Source of the DNA: Hyphomicrobiales bacterium
GTDB taxonomy: Bacteria; Pseudomonadota; Alphaproteobacteria; Rhizobiales; JAJFHB01
Direction: 5' to 3'
DNA: 64,000 bases
NCBI GenBank assembly: GCA_021775755.1
Contig: JAJFHE010000039.1
Coordinates: forward strand, 186,001 to 250,000
Shown here: positions 1-7,843 of the stretch, one piece after another
How positions within the stretch are numbered: the stretch's first letter is position 1
Layout of the letters: each line of letters starts with the position of its first letter
The notes under the pieces: model-generated
Databases searched by the model: none
The model's input: only the letters and a program-made list of their open reading frames with translations
What the model was told of the DNA's origin: nothing
Made by a program: the position numbers and the translations under genes

Positions 1-888
1 AGGCGTTCGTTTTTCGCTGCCGAGCATCTGGAGATTGGCAATCGGCAGCACTGTTACCTGAATTTCGGCTTTTGCGAGTTTGTCGATTACGCGCGCCGCC
101 TCATCGTCCGGATAAACCGCAAGAGCGTTACAGTGGCCTGCAACCACGCGGCCCTGGAGTCCACGCTCGATCGTGACGTCCGCGGTTTTTTCAAGGGTCT
201 TGAATCTTTCGAGATCGGTGTAGTCGGCATGGATGTCGATCGGAACATCGAACTCTTCCGCGATGTCAAAGATCGTTCGTATGTGGGTGTCCTGGTCCTC
301 TTCCGTCTTCTCGAACTCCGGAAGACCGCCGATCACCTCTGCTCCCATGTTAAAAGCCTCGCGCAGCAGGTCGGGCGCTTTCGGGTCCGTCACGATACCT
401 TCCTGCGGAAAGGCGACGGGCTGGACATCAACCGACCCGGTAAATCTTTCCCGGGCGCGCAGGACGCCTTCGAGCGAAACCAGTCCGGTGGCAAAGTCCA
501 CATCGATCTGTGCTCGTAGCGCGCCGGTGCCCTGCGCAACCGCAAGCTCCAGTGCCTCGCATGCCCGGTCCTCGACATCGGCAACAGTAAATTGGGTCTT
601 CACGTCGCGCGCGTGCGCAAACGCTTCCTGGTAGCTCAAGGCGCCGAAAAATCCCCGACTCAGAACCTTGTCGAGGTGGAAATGTGCATCGGCGAAAGCT
701 GGAGATACAAGTCCACCGCGTGCATCGATGCGTTGCGCCGCCGGCGCAGAATCGCGCGCGTCCAAACTCTCTATCTGGCCGTTGCGTATGGCAAGTACGC
801 TGAGACCCTCGGTGTCAAGGAGCTGTGCGTTGGTGATCAAAAGATCAAATGGCCGCTCGGTGCTGTCGCCAGTGTTTGCGTTTGACAT
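1..888 (-). CDS. Cytosine-deaminase-like amidohydrolase, C-terminus cut by window edge
   Basis: The reverse strand is open from ATG at 888 to the window edge, giving the first 296 residues of a protein whose 3' end lies outside. An amidohydrolase barrel is shown by the HxH metal motif in ADAHFHLDK (H69, H71), a histidine in DIHADYTD (H220) and one in VAGHCNAL (H252), the same order as in cytosine deaminase. The residue three after H220, a catalytic glutamate in E. coli CodA (HCDE), is tyrosine here (HADY), so classical cytosine deamination is doubtful and another cyclic amide or amidine may be the substrate. It diverges from the creatininase-family gene, sharing a promoter region that contains a probable IclR site, so it likely belongs to the same malonate/amide regulon. 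Family confident; substrate unknown. Confidence 0.85.
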   Translation of the reverse strand, partial: MSNANTGDSTERPFDLLITNAQLLDTEGLSVLAIRNGQIESLDARDSAPAAQRIDARGGLVSPAFADAHFHLDKVLSRGFFGALSYQEAFAHARDVKTQFTVADVEDRACEALELAVAQGTGALRAQIDVDFATGLVSLEGVLRARERFTGSVDVQPVAFPQEGIVTDPKAPDLLREAFNMGAEVIGGLPEFEKTEEDQDTHIRTIFDIAEEFDVPIDIHADYTDLERFKTLEKTADVTIERGLQGRVVAGHCNALAVYPDDEAARVIDKLAKAEIQVTVLPIANLQMLGSEKRTP

Positions 889-981
889 CGGCAAGCTCTC
901 CAAAACCCCAGGCCCTGCGTATTGAACTGCAAACGGGCGTCCCCGGCCAGCCGCCTGGTGCGACGGCGTACGGATTATTCT

Positions 982-1007
982 GGATACTATATCCGCATTG
1001 CAGATAC
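982..1007. promoter_or_regulatory. Probable IclR operator, copy 1
   Basis: A 26-bp site starts with the perfect dyad GGATA-CTA-TATCC and ends in a further GATAC. It matches 22 of 26 positions of a site at 2743-2768 in front of the IclR and matB genes. It lies between the divergent amidohydrolase (start 888) and creatininase-family gene (start 1063), so it could control both. Binding by the local IclR protein is inferred from position and repetition. Confidence 0.7.
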
Positions 1008-1062
1008 GGCGTCAATGGACTATAGTGAGTTACTAGCCCAGACCGGTTGAGGAGATCCCGTC

Positions 1063-1854
1063 ATGACAAAGCAAATCGAAACACGAATGGCCCGCATGAC
1101 GCAGGACGAGATTCAAGAGGCGATTGACGCTGGGAGACTTGCAATCGTCCCGACGGGAGCAACCGAGGCGCACGGGCCGCATATGCCCACGGACACAGAT
1201 TCGCATCAGGCCGAACACATGGCCGTGTTGCTTGCGGAGAGGATCGACGCGGTCGTTGCTCCGGCGTTGCCCTATGCGATTTCGAAAACCTTCGAGCATT
1301 TTCCAGGAACGATATCGCTTTCGGTTCCCGTTTATCAGGAGGTTCTTTATGAAGTCTGCGCCGCGCTGGTACAACAGGGCTTCAAGCAGCTTTTGATTCT
1401 AAACGGCAACCGTCCAAACGGCACCTCGAACGATGCGGTCGCCCGCCGTCTGGTGGACGATCTTGATGAAGACTTTGGCTTCAAGGTGACGGCGGTGAGC
1501 TACTGGGAGCCGGGTGCACTCGCTATTCACGAGATGCGCAAATCGCCGGTCGGCGGCATGGGGCATGCTGGCGAGTACGAGACTTCCTTCCAACTGGCGA
1601 CAAGGCCTAAACTGGTCAAGATGGATCGCCTGGACGGGGTCGAAACGCAACTCGTCGGCTGGGATCTCGCGGCACCGATGGTGCCGGTTCGGACCTACGC
1701 CAAAAGGCCGCGGCCGGAGCGCGGGCATCCGGCGATATTCGGCGCTCCGAAGTTTGCTTCCGCCGAGGCGGGTGAAGAGTTCATCCGGGTAACCGTTGAC
1801 GCGCTTGTCGACATGATGGTGAACCTTCAGGGATCATACGAAGAACGCAAGTGA
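1063..1854 (+). CDS. Creatininase-family amidohydrolase
   Basis: A 263-residue cytosolic hydrolase of the creatininase (creatinine amidohydrolase) family, the usual family length. The metal-binding core is visible: E35 and H37 in TGATEAHGPH, D46 shortly after, and the later HAGEYETS motif giving the second histidine and glutamate. The family opens cyclic or linear amide bonds with a two-metal centre; members act on creatinine, formamidopyrimidines, mycofactocin precursors and others, so the substrate cannot be named. The ATG has a good ribosome site (GAGGAG, 9 bases upstream). It sits opposite an amidohydrolase and close to malonate-using genes, and an IclR-type site lies 56 bases upstream, suggesting it hydrolyses an amide intermediate in the same pathway. 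Confidence 0.85.
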   Translation: MTKQIETRMARMTQDEIQEAIDAGRLAIVPTGATEAHGPHMPTDTDSHQAEHMAVLLAERIDAVVAPALPYAISKTFEHFPGTISLSVPVYQEVLYEVCAALVQQGFKQLLILNGNRPNGTSNDAVARRLVDDLDEDFGFKVTAVSYWEPGALAIHEMRKSPVGGMGHAGEYETSFQLATRPKLVKMDRLDGVETQLVGWDLAAPMVPVRTYAKRPRPERGHPAIFGAPKFASAEAGEEFIRVTVDALVDMMVNLQGSYEERK

Positions 1855-1870
1855 ATTTGCGGCTCCAACC

Positions 1871-2671
1871 TTAGGTTCCGGGCCTCCAACCCAACGCGAT
1901 TGAAATCGACTGAGCAATCTGGAGCAACGATTCGAACAGTTGCTCCCGGCGCTCTTCGCGCTCCATCGTCGACTTGCGCGTGACGAACGACAGGCAGCCG
2001 ATAATACGCTTAGACCGGTCGAAGATCGGCGCGGACATGGAGGCCGTGAAGGGTTGCACGTCGGCAATCGTGACCGCATAGCCGTTTTGCCGAATGCCGC
2101 CGATGATCTCGCGGAGTTTGTCGGGATCGGTTATCGAGTTTGCGGTGAGCTTCTCAAGCGCGCCGCCGAGATAATCGTCTATGAATTCTTCATCTGCAAA
2201 TGCCAGCAGCACCTGACCTTTCGAGCCCGTATGCAGCGGGAAGTGGTAGCCATATGTCGCCTTGGTGATGTCTTCGCCGGTTTGGCTGGAGTAGAGGTTG
2301 ACGGCCTGTTTTCCGATGCGCTCGACAAGTTGCACCGTTACGCCGGACAGTTTTTCAGCTTCACGAAGGTAAGGTTGCGCCCGCTCCAGGAGTTTCTGGT
2401 TGGCGATGTAGGTGGCGCCGATCAGCCACAACCGTCGACCGATCTGATACTCGTTCGTTTCGTCGTCGCGCTCGAGGAATTCGCCTTGCTCAAGCTGGCT
2501 GAGTGTACGATGAAGCGTTGCCCAGGACAGGCCCATTCCTTCAGAGATGTCGATTGCTCGACCAGGATGAATGGCAACGTACTCCAAAACATCAAGCGCG
2601 CGCTGCACACCTTTCAGCGTCGTACCGTCGCCTGGCTTGGCGTTTGCGTCTTTCGATCTCTTGCGCGCCAT
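1871..2671 (-). CDS. IclR-family transcriptional regulator
   Basis: A 266-residue regulator with the standard IclR layout: an N-terminal winged helix-turn-helix (about residues 18-80, including GMGLSWATLHRTLSQLEQ) and a C-terminal effector-binding domain (about 95-260, with HTGSKGQVLLAFADEE and IIGCLSFVTRK). The first 15 residues are a basic tail. It faces the creatininase-family gene convergently and diverges from matB. The 26-bp site at 2743-2768 lies in its own promoter region and recurs at 982-1007, so it probably autoregulates and also controls the malonate and hydrolase genes. The effector is unknown; malonate or an upstream amide is a reasonable guess. Confidence 0.93.
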   Translation of the reverse strand: MARKRSKDANAKPGDGTTLKGVQRALDVLEYVAIHPGRAIDISEGMGLSWATLHRTLSQLEQGEFLERDDETNEYQIGRRLWLIGATYIANQKLLERAQPYLREAEKLSGVTVQLVERIGKQAVNLYSSQTGEDITKATYGYHFPLHTGSKGQVLLAFADEEFIDDYLGGALEKLTANSITDPDKLREIIGGIRQNGYAVTIADVQPFTASMSAPIFDRSKRIIGCLSFVTRKSTMEREERREQLFESLLQIAQSISIALGWRPGT

Positions 2672-2742
2672 TCGTTCCTCTTACATTCTATCAAGCGGAT
2701 GGCTATACGGATTGACGTTTCATTTCGTGGAATCTATAATAT

Positions 2743-2768
2743 GGATACTATATCCACATAACGGATAC
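2743..2768. promoter_or_regulatory. Probable IclR operator, copy 2
   Basis: Second copy of the 26-bp site, with the dyad GGATA-CTA-TATCC followed by CACATAACGGATAC, so a further TATCC/GGATA inverted pair follows. It lies between the IclR gene (start 2671) and matB (start 2823), and matches 982-1007 at 22 of 26 positions. Confidence 0.72.
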
Positions 2769-2822
2769 ATGTAAATAAACAATTCGGCCCCCATGACGCT
2801 TCGCCAACAGTGAAATTACACG

Positions 2823-4349
2823 ATGATGTCGCCACTAAACCTCTACGAGTTGTTCGAAAGCCGATTCTCGCAATCGCTGGACCAGCCTTTCATAAAGACT
2901 GTGTCCGGCACAAGCCACAGCTATCGGGCGCTGGCTGACGCGAGCGCCCGGCTCGCAAATCGCCTGACTGATCTCGGTGCGTCGCCTGGCGACCGTGTCA
3001 TGGTCCAGGTGGAGAAGTCGCCCTGGGCCGTTTTCCTGTACCTGGCCTGTATGAGGGCGGGCTTTGTCTTCCTGCCGCTGAACACCGGATACCGGGCAGA
3101 TGAGCTCTCGTACTTCATGCAGGACGCAGAGCCAGGGGTCGTCGTGGCTTCTCCCGGTTCCTCGCTGGCGGATATGGCCGGCACTGCACCTCATTGCGCG
3201 ATGCTGACGCTCGATGCAGATGGTGCCGGCACGCTGACGGACGGCATCAGTGCGGTCGAGACCAATCACACGATCGTTGCCACCCATGCCGACGACCTGG
3301 CGGCGATCCTCTATACCAGCGGAACGACGGGCCGACCCAAGGGCGCAATGCTGACACACGGCAATCTGGCGTCAAATGCAATCGCCCTCCACCAACTGTG
3401 GGGCTTTCGACCCGATGATGTGTTGCTGCATGCATTGCCGATCTTTCACACACACGGTCTGTTCGTCGCGATCAATTGTACGCTCCTCAACGCATCGCCG
3501 ATGATCTTTTTGCCGACATTCGACGCCGGCGAGGTCATTGGCCAGATGCCGGACGCGACCGTGATGATGGGGGTGCCGACCTTTTACACCCGGTTGCTCG
3601 CCCACGACGGTTTCACAGAAGCCCTGTGCCGTGACATGCGGCTGTTCATCTCCGGCTCGGCACCGTTGACGGCCGAGGTTCACGACGCCTTCCGGCAACG
3701 CACCGGGCACGCGATCCTGGAGCGTTACGGTATGACGGAAACGAACATGATCACGTCCAATCCACTCTCCGGCGAAAGGCTTGCCGGGACGGTCGGAATG
3801 CCACTCCCGGATGTCGACATCCGCATCTGCGACGATCAAGGCGATGCCGTCGAGGTGGGAGACATTGGAAACATCGAAGTCATGGGACCGAATGTTTTCA
3901 AGGGGTACTGGCGAAATCCCGAAAAGACCGCGGAGGAGTTCTGCGACGACGGGTTTTTCAAGACAGGCGACAAGGGGCGCATCGAAGAGCATGGCTATCT
4001 TCAGATTGTCGGCAGGTCGAAAGACCTCATCATTTCGGGCGGCTTCAATGTTTATCCCAAGGAGGTCGAGGTCGTTATCGATGAGCTCGACGGCGTGTCG
4101 GAATCGGCTGTTATAGGGGCGCCGCATCCCGACTACGGCGAGGGGGTGATCGCAGTGGTGATTTGCGCGCCGGGACAAACGGTCGACGAAAATTCGGTCA
4201 TCGCGCATGCCAAGTCTCATCTTGCGAGTTACAAGGCGCCGAAAGGCGTGATCGTGCTTGATGAGATTCCGCGCAACGCCATGGGCAAGGTCGAAAAGAA
4301 CAAGCTGCGCCAGCGCTTTGAGGGCTATTTTACCGAGGCAGTACAATGA
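2823..4349 (+). CDS. matB: Malonyl-CoA synthetase (MatB type)
   Basis: A 508-residue AMP-forming acyl-CoA synthetase that by family and context makes malonyl-CoA from malonate, ATP and CoA. Visible motifs are the phosphate loop LYTSGTTGRPKGAMLTHGN (about 162-180), ERYGMTETNMITSNP, which is typical of MatB, the hinge region GDKGRIEEHGYLQIVGRSKD and the catalytic lysine in PRNAMGKVEK near the C-terminus. There are two adjacent ATG codons at 2823 and 2826; the first is taken. It overlaps malonyl-CoA decarboxylase by four bases, the classic matB-matA pairing of rhizobia, which converts malonate to acetyl-CoA. A probable IclR site lies 55 bases upstream. Confidence 0.93.
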   Translation: MMSPLNLYELFESRFSQSLDQPFIKTVSGTSHSYRALADASARLANRLTDLGASPGDRVMVQVEKSPWAVFLYLACMRAGFVFLPLNTGYRADELSYFMQDAEPGVVVASPGSSLADMAGTAPHCAMLTLDADGAGTLTDGISAVETNHTIVATHADDLAAILYTSGTTGRPKGAMLTHGNLASNAIALHQLWGFRPDDVLLHALPIFHTHGLFVAINCTLLNASPMIFLPTFDAGEVIGQMPDATVMMGVPTFYTRLLAHDGFTEALCRDMRLFISGSAPLTAEVHDAFRQRTGHAILERYGMTETNMITSNPLSGERLAGTVGMPLPDVDIRICDDQGDAVEVGDIGNIEVMGPNVFKGYWRNPEKTAEEFCDDGFFKTGDKGRIEEHGYLQIVGRSKDLIISGGFNVYPKEVEVVIDELDGVSESAVIGAPHPDYGEGVIAVVICAPGQTVDENSVIAHAKSHLASYKAPKGVIVLDEIPRNAMGKVEKNKLRQRFEGYFTEAVQ

Positions 4350-5677
4350 GGCTCGTAAAACTCAACCGTGTGATCAACTCGATTGCCGATGCAGGCCTCG
4401 TTCTTTGGCGGCAGAAGTCGACGGAGGAAGCGGAGGCAGAAGAGAGAACGCCGGTCGAGCTATGCAATGAGCTGCTTTCGACACAGGGCGAAGCCTCCGG
4501 CACGGCGATCGCGCGCAAGATTGCGACTGCATACGCGGCGATGAGGGTGGAGGAACAGAGCGAGTTTTTTCACAACCTCCGGCATGAATTTCATCTCGAT
4601 CCGGAAGAAGTCGTTCAAGCCGCGGAGAATTATAAGGCGAGCCGGGATGACAAAGATCTCCGTGCGCTGGTTTCGGCTGCCGAACCGCGTCGCCAGGAGC
4701 TCATTCGCCGATTGAACATGGCGCCGAATGGAACGGCGTTCCTCGTCGGTATGCGCCGAGATTTGCTCGGCCATCTTGAGGAAAACTCCGAACTTGAAGC
4801 CGTCGACGACGACTTCGTTCACATTCTTTCATCCTGGTTCAACAGGGGTTTCCTGACGCTTGAACGCATCGACTGGAACACACCGGCCTCGGTCCTGGAA
4901 AAGCTAATCGAGTATGAAACCGTTCACGCCATGCGCGGCTGGGACGACTTGCGGCGCAGGCTTTCCGACGACAGGCGGTGCTTCGCCTTCTTCCACAGCG
5001 CACTTCCCGGAGAGCCGCTGATATTTGTCGAGGTCGCGCTGGTTCAGGGATTGTCTGCACAGATCGATCCGATAATTGCGGACGACCGCGAACACCTGAA
5101 TCCGGATGAAGCCGATACCGCGATCTTTTATTCCATCAATGCGTGTCACAAGGGGCTCAGCGGCATTTCATTCGGCGATTTCCTCATCAAGCAGGTGGTC
5201 GTCGAACTGAAGCAGGAATTGCCACAACTGGAAGCCTTCTCGACGCTTTCACCGGTACCGCGGTTCATCAGGTGGACGGAGGCGATGGCACGCGGCAGCG
5301 ACGAGCAGGTTCTCAAAGAGGCGGCGGTCGAAGCACTTGAGCTGCTATCAGATCCGCACTGGCCCGACGATGAGAACGTGCGGCAAAGGCTGGAGCCACT
5401 GATCATGCAATTGGCGGCCCACTACTTCTTCAACGCAAAACGCGGGGTCTATCCCTACGATCCGGTTGCCCGTTTTCATCTGCGTAACGGCGCACGCCTT
5501 GAGCGTATCAATTGGCTGGGAGATCTGTCGGACAAGGGCGTCGACCAATCGGCCGGGCTGATGGTCAATTATTTGTATGACCCCAAGGACATCGAAACAA
5601 ATCACGAGCGCTACATCAAGAACCATCACATAGCGGCGGCGGCAAATGTAACCGCATTGGCGGAGCAGGGCGCGTGA
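4346..5677 (+). CDS. matA: Malonyl-CoA decarboxylase
   Basis: A 443-residue malonyl-CoA decarboxylase, converting malonyl-CoA to acetyl-CoA and CO2. The family is clear from the C-terminal catalytic half: FSTLSPVPRFIRW (candidate catalytic serine), AAHYFFNAKRG and ARFHLRNGARLERINWLGD (candidate catalytic histidine). The N-terminal 160 residues are the helical oligomerisation domain. The ATG overlaps the matB stop (ATGA) and its own stop overlaps the amidase start (GTGA), so the three genes are translationally coupled. No targeting sequence is evident; it should act in the cytosol on the MatB product. Confidence 0.93.
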   Translation: MRLVKLNRVINSIADAGLVLWRQKSTEEAEAEERTPVELCNELLSTQGEASGTAIARKIATAYAAMRVEEQSEFFHNLRHEFHLDPEEVVQAAENYKASRDDKDLRALVSAAEPRRQELIRRLNMAPNGTAFLVGMRRDLLGHLEENSELEAVDDDFVHILSSWFNRGFLTLERIDWNTPASVLEKLIEYETVHAMRGWDDLRRRLSDDRRCFAFFHSALPGEPLIFVEVALVQGLSAQIDPIIADDREHLNPDEADTAIFYSINACHKGLSGISFGDFLIKQVVVELKQELPQLEAFSTLSPVPRFIRWTEAMARGSDEQVLKEAAVEALELLSDPHWPDDENVRQRLEPLIMQLAAHYFFNAKRGVYPYDPVARFHLRNGARLERINWLGDLSDKGVDQSAGLMVNYLYDPKDIETNHERYIKNHHIAAAANVTALAEQGA

Positions 5678-7101
5678 CTGCAGCCGCGCAATCGGCACAG
5701 AATGTCCAAGACTGGTGCCAGTGCCCGGCGCGGGACGTTGTTTCTGCCCTGAAGGCGGGCGAAGTATCGCCCCTTGAACTTCTCGACGAACTGGAGGCGC
5801 AAGTCCAACGCCTCGACAAGGCTATCAATGCACTGCCCACACTTTGCTTTGACGATGCCCGCCGGCGCGCCCGGCAATTAATGAGCGTGGCGCCGAAGGA
5901 GCGTGGCGTTCTGTGTGGCCTCCCGGTGCCGATCAAGGATTCCATACAAGTCCGCAATGTGCGGACGACCTTTGGATCGACGGTTTTCGAGAACCATGTG
6001 CCGCAGCACTCCGATGCCATCGTGACGACACTGGAGGGCAACGGTGCGATTGTCTTCGCCAAGTCCAACACGCCGGAGTTCGAAGCAGGTGCGAACACCT
6101 TCAATGATGTGTTCGGGGCCACGGTCAACCCATGGGATCACACTAAGTCGGCGGGAGGCTCATCCGGTGGTGCGGCAGCTGCGGTAGCCTCGCATCAGGC
6201 GTGGCTGGCACAGGGGACCGATTTTGCCTGCTCACTACGCAATCCGGCAAGTTTTTGTGGCGTCGTCGGCCTGAGACCGAGCCCCGGCCTCATCGCACAA
6301 GGGCCGAATTCCACGCCATATCAGACATTGTCGGTACCCGGGCCGATCGGGCGCGACGTGGAGGACGTTGCTTTGATGCTCGATGCCATGGTCGGATTTG
6401 ATGCGCTCGACCCTTTGTCCTTCCCGCCCTCCGCCGTGCCTTACCTCGATGCGGCTCGGCAAGATACCGAGGCGCGCCGCGTCGCTTACAGTCCAACGCT
6501 TGGGATCACCACCCTAGATCTGCAGGTCGCCGAGGTCTGTGAACGTGCCGTTGAACGGCTTGCGCGCGGATCGTGGTCGGTCGATCGCGGCCAGCCGGTG
6601 CTTGCAAATGTGCATGAGACGTTCAGGGTGCTGCGCGCGCATCAGTTCGCCGCAACTCGAGGTGAACTTCTGACGCACCATGGCGCGCAACTCAAACCCG
6701 AGGTGCAGTGGAACATCGAGGAAGGCATGAAGCTCGATGGCGAGAAGATCATAAGTGCCGAACGCCACCGTGGCGTCATTCGCCGGCAGTTCCTCGAGTT
6801 CTTCGATGTTTACGACTTCCTCATCACACCGGCCGCTATCGTGCCGCCCTATCCGGTCGAGAAGCGCTATGTCGACGAGTGCGCCGGGCGCCGCTTCGAC
6901 AATTACCTCGAATGGATGGCGATCTCGTATGCCGTCACGCTTGCGTCATGTCCGGCGATTTCCATCCCCGCCGGGTTCACCGAAGGCGGCCTTCCCATAG
7001 GCCTGCAGATCGTGGCGCCGCCTCGGGCTGAAGCCAGATTGCTTTCCTTCGCGCACAAATGTGAGATGATCCTTGAAGTTGACCGGGCTGTACCTGCCTG
7101 A
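5674..7101 (+). CDS. Amidase-signature hydrolase, probably malonamidase-like
   Basis: A 475-residue amidase-signature enzyme. The Ser-cisSer-Lys triad is visible as K88 (PVPIKDS), S163 (GGSSGG) and S187 (CSLRNPA). The 24-residue spacing between the serines equals that of malonamidase E2 of Bradyrhizobium. The usual glycines before the nucleophile (GGSxRxPA) are replaced by ALA-CYS (FACSLRNPA), which is unusual for the family. The start is GTG overlapping the malonyl-CoA decarboxylase stop by four bases. As third gene in a matB-matA operon it most likely releases malonate from malonamate or a related mono-amide; ureidomalonate is an alternative. Family is certain, substrate inferred from context. 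Confidence 0.88.
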   Translation: MTAAAQSAQNVQDWCQCPARDVVSALKAGEVSPLELLDELEAQVQRLDKAINALPTLCFDDARRRARQLMSVAPKERGVLCGLPVPIKDSIQVRNVRTTFGSTVFENHVPQHSDAIVTTLEGNGAIVFAKSNTPEFEAGANTFNDVFGATVNPWDHTKSAGGSSGGAAAAVASHQAWLAQGTDFACSLRNPASFCGVVGLRPSPGLIAQGPNSTPYQTLSVPGPIGRDVEDVALMLDAMVGFDALDPLSFPPSAVPYLDAARQDTEARRVAYSPTLGITTLDLQVAEVCERAVERLARGSWSVDRGQPVLANVHETFRVLRAHQFAATRGELLTHHGAQLKPEVQWNIEEGMKLDGEKIISAERHRGVIRRQFLEFFDVYDFLITPAAIVPPYPVEKRYVDECAGRRFDNYLEWMAISYAVTLASCPAISIPAGFTEGGLPIGLQIVAPPRAEARLLSFAHKCEMILEVDRAVPA

Positions 7102-7231
7102 GGTTCTCTCTCGGCTTGCGCGGGCATGCTGGCGTTCCCGTTCGCACTCGCAAGTATTTCCCTGTTGTGTGGGAACGACTCCCTGTTTGTCCGGAAATAC
7201 TCCCTGCAGCCACACTTAGGGAATTCATTGT

Positions 7232-7499
7232 CTAATACCATGGGCGGCAATTATGCACCCATTTCATGGGCCATTCCGGCTCGCTCGACGAGGCGCGGAC
7301 CGCAGTGCGATGCGGTGTATCGGACAAGGCCCGCAACGCGGTCGACGGGCCGGAATAGCCCACCGCAGGCCGGGTGCTTTTGCCCTCCAGCAGCGTTGCG
7401 TACTGCTTCCGGTATCTGTACCGCGGCGCAGTACGCGCCTTGCCGGAGGGTAAAATCATCCCGGTGAAACGGGTCAATAATTGCCGCCCTTGGTATTAG
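7232..7499. mobile_element. MITE-like element with 29-bp terminal inverted repeats
   Basis: The ends 7232-7260 and 7471-7499 are inverted repeats that match at 26 of 29 positions; both start CTAATACCA and contain GGGCGGCAATTAT. The 268-bp element encodes no transposase and has a second, inner inverted repeat (CCATTCCGGCTC near 7271 against GGGCCGGAATAG near 7355). This fits a miniature inverted-repeat transposable element mobilised in trans. The target duplication may be TA but is not certain, because the repeat itself ends in TA-rich sequence. A 15-bp stretch of the right end recurs at 34697-34711. Confidence 0.7.
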
Positions 7500-7664
7500 C
7501 TGGGTGTCTGGCGGTATCGTCTGACGCAGAGACTGCAAAATCCAGCATTTCTGCCGCAATTTCCCGTGGTGTCTCTGAGGACTCTTTTTGGCCACCAGAC
7601 GTTTGGGCAGTGTCATCTATGGACGCTGACCGTCGCTAAAACCCAACGCCGGTACGATCCCTGA

Positions 7665-7678
7665 TTGATTCACATCAA
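7665..7678. promoter_or_regulatory. FNR/FixK-type box upstream of the universal stress protein
   Basis: TTGATTCACATCAA is a perfect match to the FNR/FixK consensus TTGAT-N4-ATCAA. It lies 165 bases before the universal stress protein start, which implies induction under low oxygen, and parallels the box in front of the nitrate reductase operon. Confidence 0.75.
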
Positions 7679-7843
7679 CATCCTATGTGAGCCCAACAAC
7701 CTATGAATAAGATTAGTGGAGTTGTTCTTATCGACCATGCGTCGCGTTGATCTGTGGCCATTTCTGTTGGAAGCGGAGTGATTCGCAGGTCCGGAAGAAC
7801 GATGGATGTCCAACGCTAACCCGCCCAGCAAAGGAGACCCCTA

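Larger units (their letters stand above)
7102..7843. other. Long intergenic region with decayed and mobile DNA
   Basis: No convincing gene. The region holds the inverted-repeat element at 7232-7499 and the FNR box at 7665-7678. Between them, minus-strand 7479-7632 reads as about 50 codons without a good start, including ETPREIAAEMLDFAV, and runs into the end of the element; it looks like a gene fragment but could be chance. Stretch 7102-7231 shows nothing recognisable. Confidence 0.5.
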
